In this document: one piece after another, positions 33,240-44,167 of the stretch | Layout: each line of letters begins with the position of its first letter | Numbering within the stretch: position 1 is the first letter of the stretch | Assembly (NCBI RefSeq): GCF_000708205.1 | Contig: NW_014575555.1 | Location: 370,689-434,688, forward strand | Origin: Mixia osmundae IAM 14324 | Taxonomy: Eukaryota > Basidiomycota > Mixiomycetes > Mixiales > Mixiaceae | Length of the DNA: 64,000 bases | Direction of reading: 5' to 3' | Notes under the pieces: model-generated | Databases searched by the model: none | The model's input: only the letters and a program-made list of their open reading frames with translations | Told to the model about the DNA's origin: nothing | Position numbers and translations under genes: made by a program

Positions 33240-34033
33240 ATGATTGTGAGCACTGACGGCGTTCCTGCGTAATACATGCGCTGAGAATGCATTGCTGTGC
33301 AGCGCTTCGTTCTCATCCAGGTAGGTCTGGACAAATTCGACACGCCAACTGCAGCTGACCGTGCCCGGCTCGCAACAGAACCGACAGGGCAAGGTGACTA
33401 TCTGAACGAGCACTCTGAGCTCGACAAGGCTCATCAAACCGTGTCCAGACGAGGCTATCAAAGTGGTATACGGGCTACGACGATGATGACAAAGTGCGAA
33501 TACGAGGGGAAGTCCACAGGCTGATTGCGCCTCGAGACCAAAAGTATCAGTCCAACTTTGTCGAGGTACGCCAGCGACACATTGAGGATAAGCCGCACTT
33601 CTGAGCGTGCGCGCAGTTTCGCAATCACAAGATCGTCTACCGACGATATGCCGGCCTGTTCTTCTGCATCGGCGTCGACGCAAACGACAACGAGCTCGCG
33701 TATCTTGAGGCCATCCATCTCTTTGTAGAGGTCTTGGGTGAGTCACGCTGTCCTCGAAGATGCTCCCGCTGACCAGAATCTCAGATGCTTTCTTTGGCAA
33801 TGTCTGCGAAGTGAGTGTGATCTGACTAGCCTTCACGGGACGCTGATGCTGTGAGCAGCTCGACCTTGTCTTCAATTTCTACAAAGCACGCCGGTCCTGC
33901 TCACGGCTTTGCTCGGGCTAATGTTGCGCAGGTCTATGCGATACTTGACGAAGTCTTCCTAGCGGGCGAGATTGAAGAAACGAGCAAGACCGTCATATTA
34001 CGGCGGCTTGATTATCTCGAAAAGCTGGACTGA
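33240..34033 (+). CDS. APS2: AP-2 clathrin adaptor sigma subunit
   Basis: The small chain of the AP-2 adaptor that binds dileucine cargo at the plasma membrane. Eight exons: 33240-33245, 33303-33320, 33379-33393, 33449-33565, 33617-33737, 33785-33810, 33859-33885, 33932-34033. They join in phase to a 143-residue protein, the standard length. Product starts MIRFVLIQNRQGKTRLSKWY and continues [58 protein letters not shown] and [16 protein letters not shown], nearly invariant in this family. The first coding exon is only 6 nt (ATG ATT). The last intron (33886-33931) is GC-AG. Every join is fixed by very conserved protein sequence. Confidence 0.96.
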
Positions 34034-34114
34034 ATGATGTTGTGCAATTCGAAGCTGTACAAAGCAATGCATCATCGTCATGACAACAACAGGTAGGTGT
34101 GCGTGCGTGCGTGG

Positions 34115-35638
34115 TCAATCTACGAATGCGAAACGTTCCCTGAGGCTTTGGCCATATCTGAGCAGCAGCAACGGAACGGGAATAGCGATGGCGGCAATAG
34201 CAGCAAGCAGAGTGCCAGCAAGCCCCCAGCCGAGCCGCTTGAACATGTCTTCGGCAAAGATGGGTAGAATGGCGCCGGTCACGGATCTGGCTGCCGTCGC
34301 GCCGGCCATAGCTGCAGCCGAATAGGGCACAAATGCGTCAACGATGTAATTCTGGATCGAGTTGAAAGCAAGCATGAGGCCGAGCGCAAACAGAAAGGAT
34401 CCGATCTAAAGTCATTCATCAGCTCGTGTGCGCCACCAGAAGTAAGAGCGTACCTGAGGCACAATCCAATGAGTGTTAGCCTCTGCGCTCCATCCAAATA
34501 TGAGCAGGCCGATAGGCAGGAGTATGACGCCAATCTGGGTGAGGATGAGGCGGTACTCTGGCTGACCCTTGCCGCCCGTGCGTGCACTCAAGCGCTTATA
34601 GATCCGGTCTTGGTACACGCTGGCTATCGTTGCCGAGGTGAGGAAGCCGAGCAATAAGCCAGAATAGGCCAATCCGAGTGTTGTCCGGCGTGGCCAGCTG
34701 TAATGCGGAAGGTCGCCTGTACTTGAATCGGCAGGGCCATACAGCGTTGGGAATGAGACCAAGACGAGATAGATGATCCCGTACAAGTAGGCATAGAAAG
34801 TGGCCAAGAATGCAGCGACAGGATTGGTCAGGAGCAGCCTGGGAGGCCGCGAGAAAGTCCGCTTGATGAGCGTCCTGGTCTTGTGTGAGGGTGTAAGCTT
34901 CTGCGACCAAGTCTCGCTCGGCTGGACATCGTCGCGCAAGCTGAGCCGACGCTGCAAGACAGGTGCATAGGACTCATTGAGACCAATGACGATCATCCCA
35001 AGGTTAGCGGCGCCCATGAAGCAGACGATCCGCAATGACCACCGCCAGCCGGCTCTTATGATCCAGAAGCTCAGCATCGACCAGAGCGTCGGACCCAGCA
35101 ACGGTCCGAGTGCATAGAGACTGATAGGCCTGCCTCGCTCCTCCTTGGCGAAGCAGTCGCTCACAGACGCCGCGCCCAGACCTGGACCGACTGAGCTGAA
35201 TACGCCGCTCAAGAAGCGAAGCGCGATGAGGCTGCCTATGCTCTGCGTGAATGACGAGCCGAGCGCGATAAAAGTGAAGCAGACCATCGAGGAAACGTAG
35301 GCCGGCCGTCGACCTCGTGCCTCTGCGATTGGCGCAAACAGGAAAGGTCCTGCGCCCAGTCCCAAAACGTAGAGTGACGTCGTCAAGATGATGAGCTGTC
35401 GATTTTGCGTGTCGAATTGTGCCATGAGCTCAGGCACGGCTGGCGTGAGCGTCGTGGAGGCTGCCGTGCTGACGAATCCCGTGCCGGACACGATGATGAC
35501 GTTGCGCCACTTCTTCGCTCTGCTCCATCCCAGTGGGTTGTCAGGATGATGAGCCCACTCGTCCGCAGCTGATTTGGCTGAGATGTCGACACTTTGCTCT
35601 GCCAGCGTGGCCTCGTCATCCTTCTCTGGGGCCGTCAT
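34115..35638 (-). CDS. MFS drug/polyamine exporter (DHA1 type)
   Basis: Exons 34454-35638 and 34115-34405 (48-nt intron, phase 0), 491 residues, about 12 membrane helices. The N-terminal DNPLGWSRAKKWRNVIIVSG is the usual start of fungal DHA1 transporters of the TPO/FLR group. Motif A is present as APIAEARGRRPAYV and motif C as RFLSGVFSSVGPGLGAASVSDCF; YALGPLLGPTL follows. The substrate class (polyamines, drugs) is known for the family only. Confidence 0.9.
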
Positions 35639-35830
35639 GCCGGGCTACTGTGCTTCTGTGACTCTCATATCAGCCTGTGAGTGGGTCGAGTCCGTGCACC
35701 TGTGCTCGGATCAAAGCGGGCTTGGATCATCGCACGGTGGTGGCAAACGTCGTCGCGCTGATTGCTTGGGCTTGCTTGCCTCGTCGTCGAAGGTCTCTCG
35801 CCGTCTGCTCGCTTTGGCCAGCGGCTGTGC

Positions 35831-37353
35831 ATGCAAAGGCTCGGTCGCTCGAGCAGACGACTGACCAGGATGGCTCATACCAACGGACACACGACCAACG
35901 CCAGATCCAAGGCCTTTCCTCACGGCTACTCGAGCCGACTGAATGACGAAGTGACTCGTCTGGACGTCTGGAGCGTCTTCTCGCCCGCTTCGGGCTATGT
36001 GCCCAAGGAATCCATCAATCTCGGTCAGGGCTTCATGAACTGGGCGCCGCCAAAGTACGTCAGGCAAGCGTTCGACGATGCCCTAGAGACCGTCGAACCG
36101 AACCATTACTCAATTCCACGAGGGCGGATCCGTCTACGCCAGGCACTCGCAGAGACGTACGGCACTTCGCTCGGCTTCCAAGACGGCGGCAAGCTTGACC
36201 CGAACACAGACATTCTCGTCACCGCGGTGAGTGACAAGGCGCTTAGGTGCACGGGCCTGAGCTGACTCATTAGGGACAGGGCGCCAACGGAGCCATCTAT
36301 GCCTTCTTCACTGCCTTTCTCGAACCAGACGGTGTAGATGAAGTCATCGTCTTCTCGCCTCACTTTGATCAATACGTCTCCAACATCAAATTCAACGGCG
36401 GCAAGCCCGTCTATGTCCCCTTGCAACCACCCAAAGCATCCTCTTCAGACATTGTCAGCAAGAGCTCAGACTGGACAGTCGATTTTGATGAGCTCCAAAA
36501 GGCTATCTCGCCCAACACGAGAGCCATCATACTCAATACGCCCCACAACCCCGTCGGCAAGGTCTTTACGCGTGAGGAGATCAGCAAGATTGGCGCGCTG
36601 GCCAAGAAGCACGACTTTCTCATCCTCTCTGATGAAGTCGTGCGTGCTCGCGATCTACCTACCACTCCTTGCTGACTTTGAGACAGTACGACTGCCTGGC
36701 GTATGCACCCGCTCAGCACATTCGTGTCGCCTCAGTCGACGGATTGGCTGACCGTACCGTCACGCTCGGGTCGGCCGGCAAGTCCTTTGCTTGCACAGGC
36801 TGGCGAATAGGTTGGGCGGTCGGCAAATCAGACCTGATCAGACCCATGGTCGCCGCCACCACGCGTATCGTCTTTTGCGTCAGCTCTCCGGCTCAGGAGG
36901 CCGTCGCAACCGGTCTCGAAAAGGCTGCAGATCACGACTTTTTCCCCACCCAGCTCAGAGAGTACCAAGAGCGGCTCAGTGTTGTCAGGAAAGGGCTCGA
37001 TGCGCTCGGCCTGCCCTAGTGAGTACCTCGCTGACTTGGCACAGCGTCAGCTGAAGCCAGCTCGTAGTACTGTGCCCGAAGGGGGATACTTTGCACTCGT
37101 AGACATCCAGCGGCTGCAATGGCCAGCGGACTTTGAGATACCCGACATGATCAAGGACAGGCCAAGAGACTGGCACGCCGCTTGGTTCATTGCTCAGACG
37201 GCTCTCGTCGTCTCCATCCCGCCGACTGACTTCTATGCGCCTCAGCATTACCATCTCGGTGAAAAGTACATCCGACTGTCGTTTGCAAAGGACCTCGACA
37301 CGCTCAGAGATGCAGGCAAGAGGTTGCAGAAGCTCAAGCCGTTTATTCAGTAG
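35831..37353 (+). CDS. BNA3: Kynurenine aminotransferase / cysteine conjugate beta-lyase
   Basis: PLP enzyme of class I/II aminotransferases, converting kynurenine to kynurenic acid; arylformamidase-pathway neighbour in yeast. Exons 35831-36226, 36274-36639, 36687-37018 and 37068-37353, introns 47-49 nt, 459 residues. Motifs: INLGQGFMNW, PNHYSIPRGRIRLRQALA, GQGANGAIYAFF, LNTPHNPVGKVF, ILSDEVYDCLAY, and SAGKSFACTGWRIGW with the PLP lysine. There are two in-frame ATGs, 35831 and 35870; the first adds MQRLGRSSRRLTRM, a mitochondrial-type presequence, so both a mitochondrial and a cytosolic form are possible. Its stop is 27 bp from the convergent SLH1 stop. Confidence 0.94.
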
Positions 37354-37380
37354 AGTCTTCTGACCATGTATTGCATATCG

Positions 37381-40300
37381 TCATGCAAACAGGCCTGACA
37401 CGAGCTCGTACTGAAGTTGCTCTAGCTGCGCATCAGACGGCACCCGTCCAGCTTTGAGACCAGCAAGCAAGACGGCCTGCTGCACCGCGACAGCCGTCAA
37501 GTCGAGTATGTCTGCCTTGCCGAGTTCGGTCTGCACCCTTCGGGGTAATTTCGAGTAGTAGTGCCGCAGACTCGTTTCATTAGCGCCTGTGATGGCCTTC
37601 AGAGAATGTTCATTCAGTTCTGCGATACGATCGCCAAGCGTCTCGACGGCGATGTGCGACTGTAGGGCCGCTTGACCTATCCGAGTTATGCAGAGCTGGC
37701 TGCCACTCTCGACCCTGATCGCCCCAGACTTCTGTAGTAGCGCGATGGCCTCGTCGACGAGCTGCGTCAGACTGAGCTCCTCACCCGGCAATTGACTGTA
37801 GTAGTCCGGGTTTGAGACGAGCCGACGGTTGAGATAGCTACCCGAAAGCAGATCGATGATCTTTTGCTTGAAATTGAAGACATCGACCGCAACGAATCGC
37901 AGTATAAACGATGCCAGGCTGTTGACTTCAAGGTCAGATTCAAGACTGAGACCTGATAGCAGGCTGCGCGAGCAGAGCGCAATCTGTGCGGGCGAAGACA
38001 TCACTAGACAAGTCGCCGTGCCGCCACTAGTTGATGGTATCGCCAGGTCTTGCAGGGCCACCAGATCAGCTGGCGAGTATTCGCAGTGCTGACGCTCGCC
38101 ATCCTTACTATAGACGCCAAATTCGGTACCAAGAATGAGAACGTGATCGAAGGAGATCTTGTGAGCGACGGCCGCGTCACTAGTAGCAATGAGCACGCGC
38201 GCAGCGCCGCTCTTGGACAGACTGCTGGCAATCCGGCGAGCTTTGGGCGACATGCGCGCGTGCATTGCGACAAGCCCTCGCTGAAGTGCCTCATCGGCAT
38301 CTCCACTGCCGAGCTGACCGGCATAGATATCAATCGTTTCGTGATCGCCTATGAAAGCATCTGGGGCGTCTAGATCGAGCGCAATCATCTTTGACAGCTC
38401 TCGAAGCGTCTGCCGACATTGATCTTCTGATGGCACGACGCACAAGATTGTACCTGCTGCTTTGCGAAGAATCTCGTAGGCCGGCCGGAGCATCATTGTC
38501 AGCAAAGACGCCGAGGTTGATTGATAGAACGGCCGAAAGTCAGTCGTCAGCGATGTCATCCTGACTGACGGCGCAAAGCTGTAGATATGTCCTGCTGGCA
38601 CCTCTAGTGTCTGCGCGAGATCGCCAGATGTCTGCAAAGAGCATGCTAAGCCGATATAGCGAGTCTTCCGACGATGGGAGGAGAGCATCGCCAGTGCTAG
38701 CTCGTACTCAGTATTGAGCGATTGAAGCTCCTCGCAGATGCAGAGAGCGACATCGGGCAAGCCTGCCGTACCTATAGCCTCACATCGACGGATCAAAGAC
38801 GACGCGTCAGTGATGAGGATGTCAGGAATGTCTTCACGTTGCCGATCCGCACAGAGCAGCCCAAGAGTATGACCCAGCGGTGTTACAGCTGAGGTGAGCT
38901 TTGCATGCGCTAGTCTGGCGCCGGCTGGACTTGCGGAGACCAGCAAAATCTTGTCACCCAGCCTTAGATGTCTAGTCAATGCCAGCTCGCGCACTGTCAG
39001 CCGATTGTGAGCGGTAGCGCAAGCGACTAGCACATTGGCAGATGTGTGCATGATCGAATGAAAGATCTGTGTCTCGACAGCGTCGTGCGTCTTGCCGCTG
39101 AGCTTGAACGGATCTGCAGCAATCGTGCGAGGATGTTCGAAGAGCGGAACGTCTAAGATTACAGTCGAGTCGTCAGGCAGGGCCGGTACGTGCACATCTA
39201 CGAGCTCGACATCTTCGAACACATCGCTACCCAGCCAGCGCTCTGAGACCAAATGGACATGCAGAGCCTCTGTCATCGGCTCATGTGTGAGGACAGCGCG
39301 GTGCACGAGACTTCTTGTCGTCGATTTGAAGACGAGTCGTGTCGCATCTAAGATGACAGAGTCTGTCGCATCAGTGATCCACAAGTAGAATGGCTGGACA
39401 GAAGTGCGCGTCGCTTTCGTCCACTCGAATTGTGGCGTTACAGTGACGGTCAGTCGGAGCAAGTCAGGCGCAATAGGCTGAGCGCGTGTATCTGACATGA
39501 CCCGGGGAAACTGCTGCGCTGCCAGCTTGACTATGCCGCCCAGTCGATCATTGAGCCGAAGCGCTTCACCCAGATCATGCTCTGTGGCATTTGCAATATC
39601 CTCGACGGTATAGTCATCAAGGTACTGGCGAATATTGTACTGCACGTTGCGTGGCAGATCCGTTTGACCGAGCGGATGATCAAACGCCCACATCCGCTTT
39701 TCGATGCTCTTGCTCAGATCCAGCATGACGGTAGCCAGCGCAGCGTGCCCTCGGCTCAGAGCAATCTCGAACACTGCGCGCGCAATACGTCCGGCGTTCT
39801 GCGCGACATAGCCCTGGTCGCTGATGAGGGCAAAGTCGACCAAAGTGGCGCGGCTGATGTAAGATTGCAAGAGCACATTGACCTTGCCAGGAGTGGTCTT
39901 AGTTCCTCCGATGACTTCGCAAGGGATGACGTCGCTAATCAATTTTGACAGTTCAACGGTCTCGGTATCGCGGACTGCAATCTGTTCGAATTCCGTGCTC
40001 ATGCATAGCAACGCAAGGGCATCTGCGTTCGACATGCTCGGTCGCATACGCTCGTTGAAAATCTCCATGCTTTTGAACCGGATGTAGTAGCGCGATGCGA
40101 TCGAGCCGACCTCGGTCGGGCGCAGACTGCCTGAGTCTGCATCAAAGCTGATCATCTGAGCTTTCGCAAGAGCGATCGCGGCTTGGGTGATAAGCAGGTG
40201 TCGTTTGCTGCCGAGGGAAGGATCATCGACAAGTTCGTCTGGAGAGATGCCGTACGCCATAGGATTCTGCCGGATCCGGACGAACAGATAAGTGTACGAT

Positions 40301-42807
40301 ATCCAGCGGACACCCTCGTCAATACTCGTGACCGTTCCCAGCGCAATTTCAGCATTGAGCGAGTCTACTAGACCGGTGACGAAGCGCGACTCTATGGGAT
40401 GTTGTTGGGTGATGGCGCTTACGTAGTGATCAAGCTTGTCCGCAGTAGTGCAAATATAGCCGACACCGTGAGTCTCGTACTGCGGTCGACCAGCACGACC
40501 GAAGATCTGCAGGACGTCAAGGATGCCAAGATCGACAAAGGAACCTTTGCCAGCATCGTACACCTGTGTGCCTTTGATGACGACAGCATAGGCCGGCAAA
40601 TTGACACCCCAGGCGAGCGTCGCCGTGCAGCACAAGACTTTGGTCATGTTGCTCTCGAAAAGTCGCTCGCTAAGCGTCCGATCGGACCGCAGCATGCCTG
40701 CGTGGTGGATGCCGAAGCCATGCGAGAAGAGCTCTTTGAGTTCTCTGTTACGCGATGCGCCCACTTCACGCTTGAAGCCATCGTATCGCGGCAAATCTGC
40801 TGCATCAAAGAGGTCGGCGAGGCCTTCCGATGAGGCTTGCTCGCGAAGCATCTCTGCTGTCTTGACCGTGTCCTTTCGAGCATGGACAAAGACCATGACT
40901 TGATGTCCTTCCTTGACGAGTGCGGCGACCTAAAGATACGTTCAGTAATGATTCGAGCCTGCGGTTCGCGCTACTCGCCTTGTCAAAGCAAGCCTTATCA
41001 AGGTTGGTGCGCGAATCTGGGCTGCCTGCCTTGCCTTTGACGCCGAGGAAGTGCTGCTCAAGTGGAACGGGTCTGAAACTGCCGTCAAAGTAGAACAGCC
41101 CTCGATAGAGATTGACGCTGCGCAAAGGTCAGATCCCAGCCTTGGCAAGCGACTCGTGTGCGCGCACCGAAGAAAAGAGGCTACATCGATGTAGTTCGGG
41201 AGGGTCGCAGACAATCCAACGATCCTGATCAAGCTCTGACTAGATTCGACTTGACGCAGCGTTCGTGCGACGATGGACTCTATGACCGCACCACGATCAT
41301 CGTGCAACAGATGCACTTCGTCAATGATCAAAAGCCTGACTTTCTGCGATTGATCTGTCAATCCTCGCGCTATGACGCGCCAAGGCTAGACGTACTGAGG
41401 ATAACTGTCCTTCCCCCGTCGTCTTGCGAGTCACGACGTCCCATTTCTCGGGGGTAGTGACGATGACGTGAGTCTCAACGATCTCCGACCGCGTGAGTTG
41501 CATGTCGCCCGTCAGCTCGCGCACTTTGACGCCGAGCCATGCCATTCTTTTGGACATCTTGCGCACGACTTCAGCGGCCAGCGCTTTCATCGGTGCGACA
41601 TAGATGATCTTGAAATCGTTATTGCGCATGACGAAGCGATTGTCCGCGGTCTCATCGAGGTCTCCGTATTGAGATATCGCTCGGAGCATTGTCAACATGG
41701 CAACGTCCGTCTTGCCCGCGCCTGTCGGAGCAGAGACGAGCATGCTCTCGTTGGTTTGATAGGCAATCGGATAGACCACGGACTGCAGACGGTTGAGCGT
41801 CGCATAGCCTGGAAATGAGCCTTTGGCGATCGGATCTAGCTCGTCAATGTGAATCAGGCGCTCGTCCTTGCGCATAGGTAGTTGCCTGGCGACGGGTATA
41901 GACACTTCGTCATAATGTTCGTGCGCTTGCCGTGTCGTGCCGACGGGGAGAGTATATTTCTGACCGAAAAATGAGAGCGTCGTGCCACCGTGTGAGGCAG
42001 AAGAAGCGTAGACGTTGGGCAGCTTGAGCGCAGTGTCCGGTCTAGCTTCGCTGGTCCACAATGGCCTCTGAGATGCTTCGAGAAGCTGTTGCTCGCGGAT
42101 TCGCTGCAGCTCTGCAGCGTCGAATCGACCTGACGCGAGTTGGGACGATGCCGCACCATTGGCTGTGTTCTTTTTGCCCTTCTGACCGGCTTTGCGAGCT
42201 TGCTTGATAGCGGCGCGCTCGTCAGCTGTCTTGACGTCTATCTGTGGCTGCAGCTGTCTCGTTCGTGGCTGATTGTAAGATGAAGGTTGGTGCGGTGAGT
42301 CTGAAGGCTCGCTATGCGCGAGAAGGGCCTGCTCGTGAGCATGAGCACGCTCTTGATCGCTCGTCTCGTGCGGACATCACGCACTGCTTGATCACGTAGC
42401 TTGACCTCTTCTGCAATGGCCGGTCGACGAGCGATGATGGCAGGCAAGCTCTCGATACGATCGTAGCCGACGATATCGAGGAGTTGCTCCTGTATGCTTT
42501 CGTCATTCGCCGCAGACGCCAAGAGCGCAACAGCTCGATCCATATCATTCCGCTCGAGCAACTGAGCCGCCAGCCAGGCCATCTCGGGCGATCGTTGCCG
42601 TATGGATTCATCTTGAGCCCTGTCCTTGCCTTTCGAGCTCTTTCTTGACGAGAAGCGAGTCCACGGATGCTCATCCTCGTGTACGTCTGCGGGCTCGATG
42701 CCAGCTTGTTGCAAGAGTCTCCGCAAGCTGTCAAGCACAGGCTCGTCTAGTCTTTGCTTGCTCGTGCTGGCTACAGGCCAAATTTGTGGCCATACAGGTG
42801 TCACCAT
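37381..42807 (-). CDS. SLH1: SLH1/ASCC3 Ski2-like helicase of the ribosome quality trigger complex
   Basis: ASCC3/Slh1 pulls stalled, collided ribosomes apart. Exons 42385-42807, 41396-42328, 41168-41343, 40979-41117 and 37381-40929, 1739 residues. First cassette: [19 protein letters not shown], Walker [75 protein letters not shown], then a Sec63 unit. TNESM and VYPIAY favour Slh1/ASCC3 over Brr2. Intron 4 (40930-40978) is GC-AG (AAG before GCGAGT) and restores [20 protein letters not shown]. The second cassette has lost Walker A ([14 protein letters not shown] where GSGKT is expected) and motif II (CICEELQSL), so it is a degenerate half. It is shorter than yeast Slh1 (about 1970). Confidence 0.92.
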
Positions 42808-44167
42808 GCTCACGAGGGAGACTCCTTGTGCTTCACTGGTTCCAGCTGATTATGCGGTCACAGGACAGGAGAATGACAGAGGGCTCCACTTGTGGGTGAG
42901 TCGTGAGATGCTAGCAAGCCATCGACGTTTGGATTTCGATTGCCTCGATGGCAATACGCGCACGCTGAGTCGATAGACGATTGCTTCGCAGCCTCAGCAA
43001 CCCATGAAGACATTCGCACCAAACGTTGGTTCACTCAAGCAGGCGAGGAACTCATCTGACCACATCTCGATGCTGACACGAGCTGCTCGCGACCACGAAA
43101 TAAAGGGCGCAAAGCCGCTAAGATCAGTGCAGACAACAGCGCAAAGACGAGAAGTTGCTGCAGCTNACAGAGTCGGCATGCGAAGCCCGATGACCGCATG
43201 AGGTCGGATGTGCAATGNTGCTGCGATGAGAGTGTTGCCTCGTTGCCATATGGCCGCCTTTGCGCTCAGAGTTCGAGNAAACANCNAGCGGCGAGAGAAG
43301 GTGGTCTGCCTAGGCTGTTTCGCCATCGGAAAAGCAGTGTGCATTGCCACACTTGCCGCGTCGATGTTGCCAGGCCGCGGTGAAAGTCGAGATTGAGTCA
43401 AGTTATCATGCTAGAGCCCATCAGGCGGTCGAGGAGGGGAGGCACATGGCAGAACTGATGCAGATCTCTTTCACGTGCAGTGTTGGCCAGGTCACTAGAA
43501 ACCAACCGCTGCACGCAANGTCCGCGAACTGACATCGGCAATCCAGCGCAAGTGTTCGTNGACCCATAGCGGAGGCAGTCCTGGGGACTTCTCATCCTAG
43601 CGAAGCCTCGTCGCAAAGTGCGAGACATAATACGACTCATCAACTCGCTAGGCAGCAGTATATTCTAGGGGCTAGAGGTAGGGCGAGCAGACCGCTCGAG
43701 ACAGTTGCCGATGAGCCAGCACCGAAGTCTGGAAGCGACAAACTCTTGTGGTCGGGCTCGAGCGGACGGCTGACGAGGCTGAGAAGAGCTGAGAGTATCG
43801 CCAGTGTCGCCGAGGGGTTGGCCAGAGGCCCGCCAGAGAGTCGCCAAAGTCTGTGTTCGAGCGTCAGCATGAGGACGAAGATGGGTGAAGATCACAGACG
43901 AACCTTGCCCAGTGATACAGCGATCTGACAGATCTCGCCCCAGTGCTGTGGTGACCTCCTCCGCGTCTCATGATCGCTCACTGGCCTCGCTCGACGCTCT
44001 CGCCCAAAGTCTTGCGTGCTGCACTTTTTGGGTCGCGAAAAATATTGCGTAATACAACATCAGTGGCCGCTTTGTTTGTATGGGGATTGGAAGGGAACGA
44101 TGCACACATTCGAGACAAACACTCAGATTGTGCAAATCTAAAGCTATACAATCGCCATACATCATGT
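42808..44167. other. Gene-poor stretch with ambiguous bases
   Basis: About 1.36 kb between the start of SLH1 and the 3' end of FKS1. No reading frame on either strand is convincing and no RNA gene was recognised. Seven single ambiguous bases fall between 43166 and about 43560 (43166, 43218, 43278, 43284, 43286, about 43520, 43560). The only other ambiguous bases in the window lie in the duplicated 5S arms, so this may also be repeated elsewhere in the genome. Confidence 0.5.

Noticed and set aside
33162-33875. Long minus-strand frame of 237 codons
   Set aside because: It lies antisense to the AP-2 sigma exons and introns, which are fixed by very conserved protein; the minus frame has no recognisable motif.
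42990-43960. Several short plus-strand frames in the region with Ns
   Set aside because: No domain, signal peptide or splice logic; frames are short and contain ambiguous codons.
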